61,002 nucleotides of DNA, taken from the NCBI GenBank assembly GCA_964571855.1, contig CAZNDO010000022.1, positions 1-61,002 on the forward strand, given 5' to 3'. The position numbers and the translations under genes are program-made. The DNA is from CAYYFX01 sp964571855 (GTDB taxonomy: Bacteria; ARS69). This document shows positions 17,820-27,152 of the stretch, in pieces. Position 1 is the stretch's first letter, and every line of letters starts with the position of its first letter. Below the pieces are notes generated by a model, which did not search any database, was not told the origin of the DNA, and was given only the letters and a program-made list of their open reading frames with translations.

Positions 17820-19036
17820 GCGGCGGCCTCCGGGCGGGGCGCGGGCACGGCCGCCACGAGGAGCGCGGCGGCCGCGAGCGCGAAGGCGGCGCCGAGCAGG
17901 AACGGGACGGCGGGGCCGTGCCCGGTCCACAGCCAGCCGAACAGGAGCGAGGAAGGCAACGCCAGCGCGCCGACCACCGCGTGGAACGACCCGAACGCGC
18001 GCCCGCGCTCGCCCGCCGGCACCAGATCCGCCACGAGCGCCTTCTCCGCCCCCTCGGTCAGGGCGAAGAACAGCGCGTACGCGCCGAACAGCGCCACGAC
18101 GTGCGCGGCGCTCGCGGCCTTCGCGAAGCCCGCGTACACGAGCGCGTACAGGACGAATCCCGCCGCGAGCACCGGCCGGCGTCCCGCGCGATCCGAGAGC
18201 GCCCCGAACGGCGTGGCCAGCGCCGCCTTCACCACGTGGAATCCCGCCCACAGCAGCGGGATCCCCGTGGCGGGGACACCGAGCGACGTGGCGCGCAGGA
18301 GCAGGAAGGCGTCCGAGGAGTTGCCCATCGTGAACAGCGCCACCACGGCGAGGTACCGGCGGAAGCCGCGCGCACGCGGCGGGCGCAGGTCGAGCGCGGG
18401 CCGCGGGGTCGCCGGCGCGTCCGCGCGCGCGGGCTCCCGCACGCCGGCGAGCAGCGCGACCATCGCGAGCGCCGCCGGCACCGCGGCCCATGCGAACACC
18501 GCGCGATGCGTCCCGCCCGCGCCGAGGATGAGGAATGCCGCCAGCGGACCGAGGACCGCGCCGGCATGGTCCATGGCGCGATGGAAGCCGAAGGCGCGGC
18601 CGCGCAGCGCGGCGGGCGTGACGTCCGCGAGCAGCGCGTCGCGCGGGCTGGTGCGGATGCCCTTGCCCACGCGATCGGCGAACCGCACCGCGAGCACGTG
18701 CCACGGCACGGTCGCGAGCGCCACGAGCGGCCGCGCTGCGGAGGCGATGCCGTACCCCCACGCGACGAGCGGCTTGCGCGCGCGCGCACGATCCGACCAG
18801 GCGCCGGACAGCAGCTTGAGCAGCGCGGCCGTGGACTCGGCGGCGCCCTCCACGAGGCCCAGGAACGCGGGGGTCGCCCCGAGCCCGGTCAGGAAGACCG
18901 GCAGGAGCGGGTAGATCATCTCGCTGGAAGCGTCGGTCAGGAGGGAGACCGTACCGAGGGCGACGACCGCGGGCGGGAGCGGGAGGATGCCGCCGGCGGG
19001 TGGGGGCGGGGGCCCGGCCGAGGGGTTCGAGGCCAT
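17816..19036 (-). CDS. Major facilitator superfamily transporter
   Basis: A 406-residue polytopic protein with about twelve hydrophobic segments in two halves. The loop after helix 2 reads GAWSDRARARKPL and its counterpart in the second half reads GALSDRAGRRPV, the MFS A-motif pair. DRVGKGIRTSPRDALLAD resembles MFS carriers often annotated as multidrug or fosmidomycin-like exporters. The substrate cannot be told. The start is uncertain: 19036 (ATG) or 19048 (ATG), both without a clear ribosome site. It is the first gene of the three-gene coupled operon and divergent from the SahR-like gene, whose promoter lies 50 bases upstream. Confidence 0.85.
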   Translation of the reverse strand: MASNPSAGPPPPPAGGILPLPPAVVALGTVSLLTDASSEMIYPLLPVFLTGLGATPAFLGLVEGAAESTAALLKLLSGAWSDRARARKPLVAWGYGIASAARPLVALATVPWHVLAVRFADRVGKGIRTSPRDALLADVTPAALRGRAFGFHRAMDHAGAVLGPLAAFLILGAGGTHRAVFAWAAVPAALAMVALLAGVREPARADAPATPRPALDLRPPRARGFRRYLAVVALFTMGNSSDAFLLLRATSLGVPATGIPLLWAGFHVVKAALATPFGALSDRAGRRPVLAAGFVLYALVYAGFAKAASAAHVVALFGAYALFFALTEGAEKALVADLVPAGERGRAFGSFHAVVGALALPSSLLFGWLWTGHGPAVPFLLGAAFALAAAALLVAAVPAPRPEAAA

Positions 19037-19084
19037 GCCGGGGAGCATCCGCGGGCCCGGCGGCGGAGGCAAGCGCGGCCCCCC

Positions 19085-19113
19085 TTGACATGGGCGACCG
19101 GATGATTTATCGA
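19085..19113 (+). promoter_or_regulatory. Promoter of the SahR-like/ahcY operon
   Basis: A perfect TTGACA at 19085-19090 is followed after 17 bp by TATCGA (19108-19113). It stands out in an A/T-rich island of an otherwise G/C-rich genome. Start near 19120, inside the palindromic operator. Confidence 0.7.
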
Positions 19114-19136
19114 TATATCGTCATTCAGCGATATAT
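19113..19136. promoter_or_regulatory. Palindromic operator, probably for the SahR-like repressor
   Basis: ATATATCG (19113-19120), 8-base spacer, CGATATAT (19129-19136): a perfect inverted repeat that overlaps the end of the -10 and the predicted start point. Its position immediately before an ArsR-family gene, and its steric overlap with the promoter, make it a probable autorepression site. Confidence 0.8.
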
Positions 19137-19145
19137 GGAGCCGCC

Positions 19146-20051
19146 GTGGACGAGCCCGCCATCCGCACCCTGAAGGCCGCCGGGGACGCCAGCCGTCTCA
19201 GGATCCTCCGGATCCTGGGCGTCGGGCCGTTCCATGTGGGGGAACTGCAGGAGATCGTGGGGCTGGGGCAGTCCACGGTGTCGCGGCACCTGAAGGTCCT
19301 GGCGGACGCGGGGCTCGTGGAGGTCCGGCGGAAGGGGACCTGGGCCTGGTACTCGCTGCACCCGCGCCGGGACGATTTCCCGGGGCAGCTCGTGCGCCTG
19401 CTCGTGCACGGAGCGGACGCGAACGGGGACGCCGCGGCCATCCGCGAGGTGCTGGAGCGCCGCCGGCGCACCACCTCGGCGTTCTTCCGCCGCACTGCGC
19501 CCGTGTGGGATTCGCTGCGCGACGACACGCTCGGCCCGCCGAGCCATCTGGACGCGCTCGTCGCGCGGCTGTCGCCCGTGGACACCGTGGTGGACCTCGG
19601 CACGGGAACCGGCGTCCTGCTTGGCCGTCTGGCCGGCGTGGCGAAGCGTGTGATCGGCGTGGACGCCTCCGCGGAGATGCTGGAGCTGGCAGCCGCGCGC
19701 GCCGGCTCCTCCGCGGAGCTCCGCCTCGGCGCCCTGGAGCACCTGCCGCTGGGCGACGGCGAGGCCGACGCCATGGTCGTGAACATGGTGCTGCACCACG
19801 TGGCGAACCCGCCGGACGCGCTGCGCGAGATGGGGCGCGGGCTCCGCGCCGGCGGGAAGCTCGTCATCGCCGATCTCGAGGAACACGACCGCGACTCCTT
19901 CCGCGACACGCTCGGCGCGCAGTGGCCGGGCTTCCGCGCGGAGGATCTCGCGGGCTGGCTCACCCGGGCGGGCTTCCGGTCCGTCCGCCACGAAACCCTG
20001 GACGGCGGGGAAGGTCCCGCCGTGCTGCTCGTCGAAGCCGTTCGCAAGTGA
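19146..20051 (+). CDS. ArsR-type regulator fused to SAM-methyltransferase domain (SahR-like)
   Basis: 301 residues. Residues 1-80 form an ArsR winged helix (DASRLRILRIL, VGELQEIVGLGQSTVSRHLKVL). Residues 110-300 form a class I methyltransferase fold with motif I VVDLGTGTG (148-156), IGVDASAEML and VNMVLHHVANPPDALREM. This fusion is the architecture of SahR, which in proteobacteria senses S-adenosylhomocysteine and controls the methionine/SAM cycle. The partner ahcY begins 35 bp downstream. No metal-binding cysteine pair is present, unlike arsenic sensors. The GTG start has GGAG eight bases before it; an ATG at 19135 is out of frame. Likely autoregulated through the upstream palindrome. Confidence 0.85.
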   Translation: MDEPAIRTLKAAGDASRLRILRILGVGPFHVGELQEIVGLGQSTVSRHLKVLADAGLVEVRRKGTWAWYSLHPRRDDFPGQLVRLLVHGADANGDAAAIREVLERRRRTTSAFFRRTAPVWDSLRDDTLGPPSHLDALVARLSPVDTVVDLGTGTGVLLGRLAGVAKRVIGVDASAEMLELAAARAGSSAELRLGALEHLPLGDGEADAMVVNMVLHHVANPPDALREMGRGLRAGGKLVIADLEEHDRDSFRDTLGAQWPGFRAEDLAGWLTRAGFRSVRHETLDGGEGPAVLLVEAVRK

Positions 20052-20086
20052 CCGTCGTTCGTACCACCCTCGCCCAAGGAGAACCC

Positions 20087-21400
<1,314 letters not shown>

Positions 21401-21415
21401 CCAGGCGTGCAGGAC

Positions 21416-21460
21416 GGGACCGCGCCGCGGCCTCGCCTTCCGGCGACCGCGGCGCGTCCC
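21416..21460 (+). terminator. Two-tier hairpin terminator after ahcY
   Basis: The outer stem pairs 21416-21430 with 21447-21460 (GGGACcGCGCCGCGG with CCGCGGCGCGTCCC, one bulged C). Inside it sits a perfect inner stem TCGCC-TTCC-GGCGA. No U-tract follows. Together they form an almost continuous 45-base structure. Confidence 0.7.
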
Positions 21461-21501
21461 GCGCATCCCCGCACGAGCGCCATTCCGGCAGGGGAGCCCT
21501 C

Positions 21502-22260
21502 GTGTCCAAGTACGACACCCTGGGCGTCGGCTATGCGGCGTCACGTCGGCCTGACCCGCGGATCGCGCATGCGATCCACGCGGCTCTCGGCGAGGCGCGG
21601 ACGCTCCTGAACGTGGGCGCCGGGAGCGGGTCGTACGAGCCCGCGGATCGCCGGGTCGTCTCGGTGGAGCCGTCGAAGGTGATGATCGCGCAGCGGCCCG
21701 CGGGCGCGGCGCCGGTCGTCCGCGCGAGCGCGGAGCGGCTTCCGTTCCCGGATGCGCGTTTCGACGCGGCGCTGGCGATCCTCACCGTGCATCACTGGCC
21801 GGATCGGATCGAGGGACTCTCCGAGCTTCGCCGGGTGGCCCGGGATCGAGTGGTCCTGCTCACCTGGGATCCCGCCCACGACGGCTTCTGGCTCGTGCGG
21901 GACTACTTCCCGGAGATCCTCGCCGTCGATCGGTGGATCTTCCCCTCGCTCGGGGAGATCGCGTCGGTGCTCGGCGGCGACGTCGAGGTCCGATCGATCC
22001 CGGTCCCGCGGGATTGCCGCGATGGATTCCTGGGCGCCTACTGGCAGCGGCCGGACGCGTACCTGCAGGGGGGTACTCGCGCCGCGATCTCGGCGTTGGC
22101 GGGCTTGCCGGACGCGGAACCGCGCCTCGACCGCCTGCGCCTCGATCTTGCGAGCGGACGCTGGATGGAGCGGAACGCGCGGCTGGCGGCCCTGGAGGAG
22201 CTGGACGTGGGCTATCGGCTCGTGATCGGGCGCGTTCCGCGGTTCACTTCGCCTCGTTGA
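21502..22260 (+). CDS. Class I SAM-dependent methyltransferase
   Basis: A 252-residue methyltransferase_11-type protein: SAM motif I LLNVGAGSGSYEP, acidic loop VVSVEPSKVMI, ASAERLPFPDARFDAALAI and HHWPDRIEGLSELRRVAR. The acceptor is unknown. It starts with GTG after AGGGGAG. It lies 101 bp after ahcY beyond a strong hairpin, so it may be read only partly with that operon; a methyltransferase beside SAH recycling fits functionally. Its 3' end overlaps the convergent fusion gene by 17 bp. Confidence 0.88.
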   Translation: MSKYDTLGVGYAASRRPDPRIAHAIHAALGEARTLLNVGAGSGSYEPADRRVVSVEPSKVMIAQRPAGAAPVVRASAERLPFPDARFDAALAILTVHHWPDRIEGLSELRRVARDRVVLLTWDPAHDGFWLVRDYFPEILAVDRWIFPSLGEIASVLGGDVEVRSIPVPRDCRDGFLGAYWQRPDAYLQGGTRAAISALAGLPDAEPRLDRLRLDLASGRWMERNARLAALEELDVGYRLVIGRVPRFTSPR

Positions 22261-24427
22261 GTGTCCAGTCGTAGTCCGCGTACGACAGCTTCCAATCGAT
22301 GGCCGCGCCCTCGGGAGTCGCCGCGGTCACCTGCGGCGCGTACTTCGCCACGTATGCCGGCACCGAACCGGCGGCCGCCACGAAATCGACCGCGTACCAG
22401 TCGAAGAGCTTCGAGACCGTGAGCTTCGGCTTCTTGCCGAGCTCGACCAGGACGTTCGCCGGATCCGCGAGGAACGCGCGCGTGGCGTTCTCGAGCTGCT
22501 CGTCCAGCCGGTCCGCCACGTACGGTTCGGCCCGCAGCGGCGGGCAGCTGCGCGCAGCGCAGTTCAGCGCGAAGTGGATGCGCGCGTCCGGGTACTTCGC
22601 GCGCAGGATCCCGTTCTCGATGTGATCCAGCGAGATCCGTTCGCCGCCCGCGCGGAAGACCTTCTTCTCCCAGGTGGTGCCCAGGAGTCCGCCGAGATCC
22701 TTCGGGCTCCTGATCGGGTGCGCGTCCAGCACCAGCTGCAGCATGGCGGCGTTGTACACGTTGATCCAGTAGGCCATGGCCTCGTCCCGCGGGAGCGCGC
22801 CGGCGTCCACGCGTTCCATGCGGTTCAGGTACTCCAGGAGCTTCGCGCGATCCGCGTGCGCGTCGTGCCAGGCCGCGTAGCGCACGCCGGTCGGCGTCAC
22901 GTAGCGCGTGAGCAGCGCGCCGTAGTCCGAGTGGTCCGGGGCGTCGGCCGCCGCGGCCGGCAGCGCGAGCGCGGCCAGGAGCGGCAGCGCGGCCAGGCCG
23001 CGGAAGGCGCGGCAACGGAACACGCGCGGCGCGTCCGGCCGCGCGGACGGGACGGGCTCGCACGAAGCGAACGCCCGCGCGAGCGCGGGGGGCATGCCGT
23101 TCGGGCTTCGGCTCACGTACACCACCACCTCACCGGCGCGCGGCGGTTCCCCGCACGTGCGCGCGAAGATCGGATCGAACGGCAGCCAGACGCGCGTGTC
23201 GCGTCCGATCTGCCGGGCGAGGGCGAACGCGAGGCCGTAGTCGTCGCTCGCGATCGCGGCCGCGCCCTCGTCCAGCGCGGCGCGCACCCGCGCGTCCACG
23301 CCGGGCTCGCCGGCGAGGTCCGCCGCGCGCGCGGACCACGTGCGGTCCGGCGACACGGCCGCCTCCCGCGCGCCGATGCGGCGAGCATACGATGCATCGA
23401 GCGCCGCGAGGGGCGCGGCGTCCGCCAGCCGCGCCGCGACCGCCGGCTGTCCGGCGACCCACGCGCCGGCCAGGGCCACCACGGCCCCTGCGAGCACCGC
23501 GCCCCGCAGGATGCCGCCGGCCCCGCTCCGCTCCAGCGCGGCGGCTCCCGGCGGCGCCAGGAGTACCATGGCGGGCGCGAACCAGTTCCCCTTCGTCTGC
23601 CCGGCGAGCGCGAACGCGCCGAAGAACGCGAGGAGTGCCGCCGCCGCGCTCCCCGCCGGCCACAGCGCCGGGGTCCCGGGACGGCGCAACGCCCACGCGC
23701 CGGCCGCGGCGGCCAGCAGCAGCGCCGGCCCCGCCGCGGCCACGACCTCGGCCAGCGCCCACACCGCGCGCTCTGCCGCGCCCACGCCCGGACCGAACCG
23801 GCCGAACTCGCGGACGCCCCGCAGGATCGCCGGGTCGGCATCCGCGAGGAGCAGCGCCGCCGCCGCCCCGAGCACGAGCGCCACGCCGACGGCCCGCCGC
23901 GGCGGCAGCCGCCGCCCGAGGACGGCCGACGCGAGCGGCACGGCGAGCAGCGCCCCCGGCAGCTTCACGAGCGCCGCCACCGCCGCCGCCCCGGCCGCCG
24001 CCATCCACCGCGGCGGCGCGCTCAGCGCCCACCCCATGAGCGCCGCGGCAGCGCCGAGGAAGGCGTCCGGGTGGACCACCGTCCCCGTGTAGACGTGCCA
24101 AGGGGAGGCCGCCACCGCCACCCCGGCCGCCAGGGCCGTGGCACGCGTGGTCCCCAGGCGCCGCGCGGCCGCCACCGTGCCCGCCACCGTGGCGCACGCG
24201 GCGAGGAGCCCCGGCAGCCGCATCGCGAACGCTCCGTCGCCGAACAGCGTGGTCGACGCCCGGACCAGTCCGACCGTCACGAGCGAGTACGACGCGTCCA
24301 GCCCGTGCCACGCCCAGTACCAGTACGCCGTCTCGTCCCGGGCCGGCGCCCATGCCGCGGCCAGGGCGAAGCGCGCCACCATGAGCGCCGCCAGCACCAC
24401 CCCGCACGTCCACCGCCACCGGTCCAT
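22244..24427 (-). CDS. GT39/ArnT-like membrane glycosyltransferase fused to DUF547
   Basis: 727 residues in one open frame. Residues 1-470 form a polytopic glycosyltransferase with the catalytic Asp-Glu in APARDETAYWYW of the first periplasmic loop, as in polyprenyl-phosphate-sugar transferases. A signal-like hydrophobic stretch (about 477-492, LAALPLLAALALPAAAADA) leads into a DUF547 domain (YAAWHDAHADRAKLLEYL, MAYWINVYNAAMLQLVL, HIENGILR, FALNCAARSCPPL). Read literally, this is a periplasmic DUF547 tethered to the enzyme. A GTG at 23023 could instead start a separate exported DUF547 protein, though no ribosome site is seen there. GGGGGAGG supports the start at 24427. Confidence 0.75.
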   Translation of the reverse strand: MDRWRWTCGVVLAALMVARFALAAAWAPARDETAYWYWAWHGLDASYSLVTVGLVRASTTLFGDGAFAMRLPGLLAACATVAGTVAAARRLGTTRATALAAGVAVAASPWHVYTGTVVHPDAFLGAAAALMGWALSAPPRWMAAAGAAAVAALVKLPGALLAVPLASAVLGRRLPPRRAVGVALVLGAAAALLLADADPAILRGVREFGRFGPGVGAAERAVWALAEVVAAAGPALLLAAAAGAWALRRPGTPALWPAGSAAAALLAFFGAFALAGQTKGNWFAPAMVLLAPPGAAALERSGAGGILRGAVLAGAVVALAGAWVAGQPAVAARLADAAPLAALDASYARRIGAREAAVSPDRTWSARAADLAGEPGVDARVRAALDEGAAAIASDDYGLAFALARQIGRDTRVWLPFDPIFARTCGEPPRAGEVVVYVSRSPNGMPPALARAFASCEPVPSARPDAPRVFRCRAFRGLAALPLLAALALPAAAADAPDHSDYGALLTRYVTPTGVRYAAWHDAHADRAKLLEYLNRMERVDAGALPRDEAMAYWINVYNAAMLQLVLDAHPIRSPKDLGGLLGTTWEKKVFRAGGERISLDHIENGILRAKYPDARIHFALNCAARSCPPLRAEPYVADRLDEQLENATRAFLADPANVLVELGKKPKLTVSKLFDWYAVDFVAAAGSVPAYVAKYAPQVTAATPEGAAIDWKLSYADYDWTLNEAK

Positions 24428-24444
24428 GGGCTGCGCCTCCCCCG

Positions 24445-24453
24445 TGCTATGAT
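24445..24453 (+). promoter_or_regulatory. Extended -10 promoter before the sulfotransferase
   Basis: TGCTATGAT (TATGAT at 24448-24453) has no good -35. It lies 18 bases from the start codon of the divergent glycosyltransferase, so the two genes share this control region. Confidence 0.5.
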
Positions 24454-24516
24454 CCCCCGGGTCGCCCCGCCGGCCGCCCGGAGATCGCCCCGCCACCCCC
24501 GAAGGATCGCGGACCG

Positions 24517-25521
24517 TTGACGCCCCGTCATCCCGTGTTCGTCGTCGGCGCCCCGCGCACCGGCACCACGCTGGTGAAGGAGATCCTGAACCGGCACCCG
24601 GACGTGCACCTCTTCGACGAGGTGCACTTCTTCGAGCGCGTGTGGGACGACCGCGGCCGCCTCGGGGACCTCGCGGACCCGGCCTCCCGGGCGCGCGCCA
24701 TCGAGCGGGTCCTGGACATCGTGCGCCGCTTCGGCTCGGACGCGGACGTGGCCGCCGAGCTCACCGCCGCGGAGTACGACGCCCGGCTCGTCGCCGCCGG
24801 CCCGACCTATCCGAACCTCGCGCGGGTCCTCTTCACCACGCAGGCCGCCCGCAAGGGCGCGGCGGTCTGGGGGGACTCCAGCCCGCAGGACATCCTGTAC
24901 CTCGCCACGATCCTCGCCTGGTGGCCGGACGCGCGCATCGTGGCGCTCGTGCGCGATCCGCGCGGCTTCCTCTCCTCGTACAAGAACTACCACCGCCGCA
25001 ACGTGGCCACCTATCGCGAGCGCTACAACCCGCTGCCCGTGTCCATGCTGTGGAGGAGCTACATGACCGCGCTGCTCGAGGCGGAGAAGGCTCCGTGGGC
25101 GAGCGCGGTGCTGCGCTTCCGGTACGAGGACCTCGTGGCGGATCCGGAGGCCGCCGTGCGCCGGCTCGCCGCGCACGCGGGCGTCTCGTTCGATCCCGCG
25201 ATGCTCCAGGTGGAGCGGGCGAACACGTCGTTCGTCCCGGACGGGGGCGCCGCTCCCAAGGGGATCTTCGACACCTCGAAGGACCGCTGGCGCACGGAGC
25301 TGACCCCCACGGAAATCTGGCTGGGCGAGCGGATCTTCGGACCCGTGATGGCCCCCCTGGGGTATGAAGCGGTGTCGTCCGGCACCACGCCCTCCCCGGT
25401 GGAGCTGGCGCGGATCGGCGCGCAGCTTCCCGAGCGCGCCTTCAACCTGCTGTTCCGCACCGGGAAGCCCTTCCGCGTGGCGAAGCTCACGCGCGTGCTC
25501 GGGCTCTTCCGGCGGGGGTGA
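24517..25521 (+). CDS. Sulfotransferase family protein
   Basis: A 334-residue PAPS-dependent sulfotransferase-fold protein. The 5'-phosphosulfate loop is APRTGTTLVKEIL (from residue 11) and the 3'-phosphate site is LVRDPRGFLSSYKNYHRR; RFRYEDLVADPEAAVRRL follows. These enzymes move sulfate from PAPS to sugars, lipids or proteins. It starts with TTG; AAGGA lies about 11 bases upstream. The cytochrome gene begins 4 bp after its stop, so the two are co-transcribed, though no functional link is obvious. Confidence 0.85.
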   Translation: MTPRHPVFVVGAPRTGTTLVKEILNRHPDVHLFDEVHFFERVWDDRGRLGDLADPASRARAIERVLDIVRRFGSDADVAAELTAAEYDARLVAAGPTYPNLARVLFTTQAARKGAAVWGDSSPQDILYLATILAWWPDARIVALVRDPRGFLSSYKNYHRRNVATYRERYNPLPVSMLWRSYMTALLEAEKAPWASAVLRFRYEDLVADPEAAVRRLAAHAGVSFDPAMLQVERANTSFVPDGGAAPKGIFDTSKDRWRTELTPTEIWLGERIFGPVMAPLGYEAVSSGTTPSPVELARIGAQLPERAFNLLFRTGKPFRVAKLTRVLGLFRRG

Positions 25522-25525
25522 CCGC

Positions 25526-26836
25526 ATGAGCGCAGCGAACATCACCCGGCTCCTCGGCATCCTGCTCGCGCTGCCGCTTGCCGGCTGCGGCGACGACGAC
25601 AACCCCGGCGGGCCGGACGGCGAGGTGGGGCTGCCGCCGTTCCGCGCCGCGGCGGCCTGCGGCGGCTGCCACCCGAACCACTTCGACGAGTGGAAGTCCT
25701 CCATGCACGCGTTCGGCGGCGTGGATCCGCTCATGCTCGCCATGACCGAGCTGGCGCGGCAGGAGGCGGGGGAGGCCGCCGCGGCGAGCTGCCGCGAGTG
25801 CCACATGCCGGCGCTGGTCCGGCAGGAGGCGTGGCTCGCGGCCGGCAACATCCCGAGCGAGGCGCACCCGCTGGAGGACCTGGACGAGGACGGCGTGAGC
25901 TGCGACCTCTGCCACTCGATCGACATCGTGCCGCCCATCGGGAACATCGACTTCCTGAAGGACGTGGACCCGCGCGGCCCGAAGCTCGGCGGCATCGCGG
26001 ATCCCGTGCCGAACGCGTTCCACGAGTCGCTGGAGGACGCGTCGTTCCGCACGTCCATCCAGTGCGCGTCCTGCCACCAGCTCGCGGCGGCCAACGGCAC
26101 GGGGCTGGAGAACACGTTCCAGGAGTGGCAGGACTCCATCCTCTCGGGCCAGGGCGTGGAGTGCCAGGACTGCCACATGCCGGCCTACACCGGACGCGCG
26201 TCCTCGGACGGCCCCATCCGCACGGTGCACCGGCACGCCTTCGTCGGCGTGGACTACGCGTACGACGAGTTCCGCGGCGTGGACCTCGCGGCGCAGAAGG
26301 CCGCCACCCTCGAGCTGTTGCAGCGCTCCGTGCTCGTGGAGATGACCGTGCCGCCCACGCTGCCGCCCGCCTCCGACCTCGAGGTGCAGCTCGCCATCCG
26401 GAACGCGTTCACGGGCCACTCCATCCCGTCCGGCGTGTCGTTCGCGCGCGAGATGTGGGTGGAGCTGATCGTGAAGGACGAGTCCGCGCGCGAGATCTTC
26501 GCTTCCGGGCGCCTCGCCGCGAACGGCGACCTCCCCGCGGATCCCGACCTCGCGAAGTTCGGCTCCGTGATGTACGACGCGACCGGCGCCCCCACCTTTT
26601 TCACGTGGCGTGGCGTGGCGATCGACGAGAGCGGTCTCATCCGCCACGGCGAGACCCGCACGGTCTCGTGGGACATCCCGATCCCGCCGGGCACGCTGGG
26701 CCCGCTCACCGTCGAGGCGCGCCTGCGCTTCCGCCCGGTCGCCCCGGCCATGGTCCGCGAGCTGGGCCTGGACCGGCTGCTGCCGATCGTGATCTTCGAC
26801 ATGTGGTCGGAGTCCCGCGCGGTGCCGCTGGGGTAG
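25526..26836 (+). CDS. Pentaheme c-type cytochrome lipoprotein
   Basis: 436 residues. The lipoprotein signal (LLGILLALPLAGC) is followed by five CxxCH heme sites: CGGCH, CRECH, CDLCH, CASCH and CQDCH, within residues 45-225, matching cytochrome c554-like multiheme domains. The C-terminal 200 residues are a beta-sandwich-like region without cysteines (AIRNAFTGHSIPSGVSFARE). It should transfer electrons at the outer face of a membrane; the partner reductase or oxidase is not in the window. The ATG lies 4 bp after the sulfotransferase stop with GGGGG before it. Heme attachment would need a c-type maturation system, not seen here. Confidence 0.88.
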   Translation: MSAANITRLLGILLALPLAGCGDDDNPGGPDGEVGLPPFRAAAACGGCHPNHFDEWKSSMHAFGGVDPLMLAMTELARQEAGEAAAASCRECHMPALVRQEAWLAAGNIPSEAHPLEDLDEDGVSCDLCHSIDIVPPIGNIDFLKDVDPRGPKLGGIADPVPNAFHESLEDASFRTSIQCASCHQLAAANGTGLENTFQEWQDSILSGQGVECQDCHMPAYTGRASSDGPIRTVHRHAFVGVDYAYDEFRGVDLAAQKAATLELLQRSVLVEMTVPPTLPPASDLEVQLAIRNAFTGHSIPSGVSFAREMWVELIVKDESAREIFASGRLAANGDLPADPDLAKFGSVMYDATGAPTFFTWRGVAIDESGLIRHGETRTVSWDIPIPPGTLGPLTVEARLRFRPVAPAMVRELGLDRLLPIVIFDMWSESRAVPLG

Positions 26837-26853
26837 GACGCCGCCGGCTTCCG

Positions 26854-27087
26854 TCAGATCGCGCGGAAGAAACGGGACGCGATGCCGCCGGCGCCGATCT
26901 TCACGCGCACGGACCGCAGGCAGCGCGGGCACCGCCCCGCGTACGCGTCGCCTTCCCGCGTGCGGTAGATGCGCGCGTACACGTGGCAGCAGTCGAAGTG
27001 GATCCCGAGGAACGGGCGCGCGCCGCCGCGCGGGCGTTCCATTCCATGCGGGGGAGTGATGCCGCGGGTGGGGCGCTGCGGATCCAT
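26854..27087 (-). CDS. Small conserved protein with CC and CxxC motifs
   Basis: 77 residues. Short basic leader, then FLGIHFDCCHVYARIYRTRE and GRCPRCLRSVRVKIG, ending SRFFRAI. The CC pair and the CPRC knuckle could bind zinc or iron. I recall similar short proteins in planctomycetes and related phyla as hypothetical, but cannot name a family. It is a single gene between two unrelated genes; TAGCGT about 30 bases upstream may be its -10. Confidence 0.7.
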   Translation of the reverse strand: MDPQRPTRGITPPHGMERPRGGARPFLGIHFDCCHVYARIYRTREGDAYAGRCPRCLRSVRVKIGAGGIASRFFRAI

Positions 27088-27152
27088 GGCCCATGCCTGC
27101 GTGGGAGGCGGTGAACGCTACCGGCCCGGTCCGGCGTGATCCCGGGACCGAC

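Noticed and set aside
20052..20086. SAH or SAM riboswitch before ahcY
   Set aside because: The gap is only 35 bases, with no conserved riboswitch structure; control is better explained by the operator at 19113.
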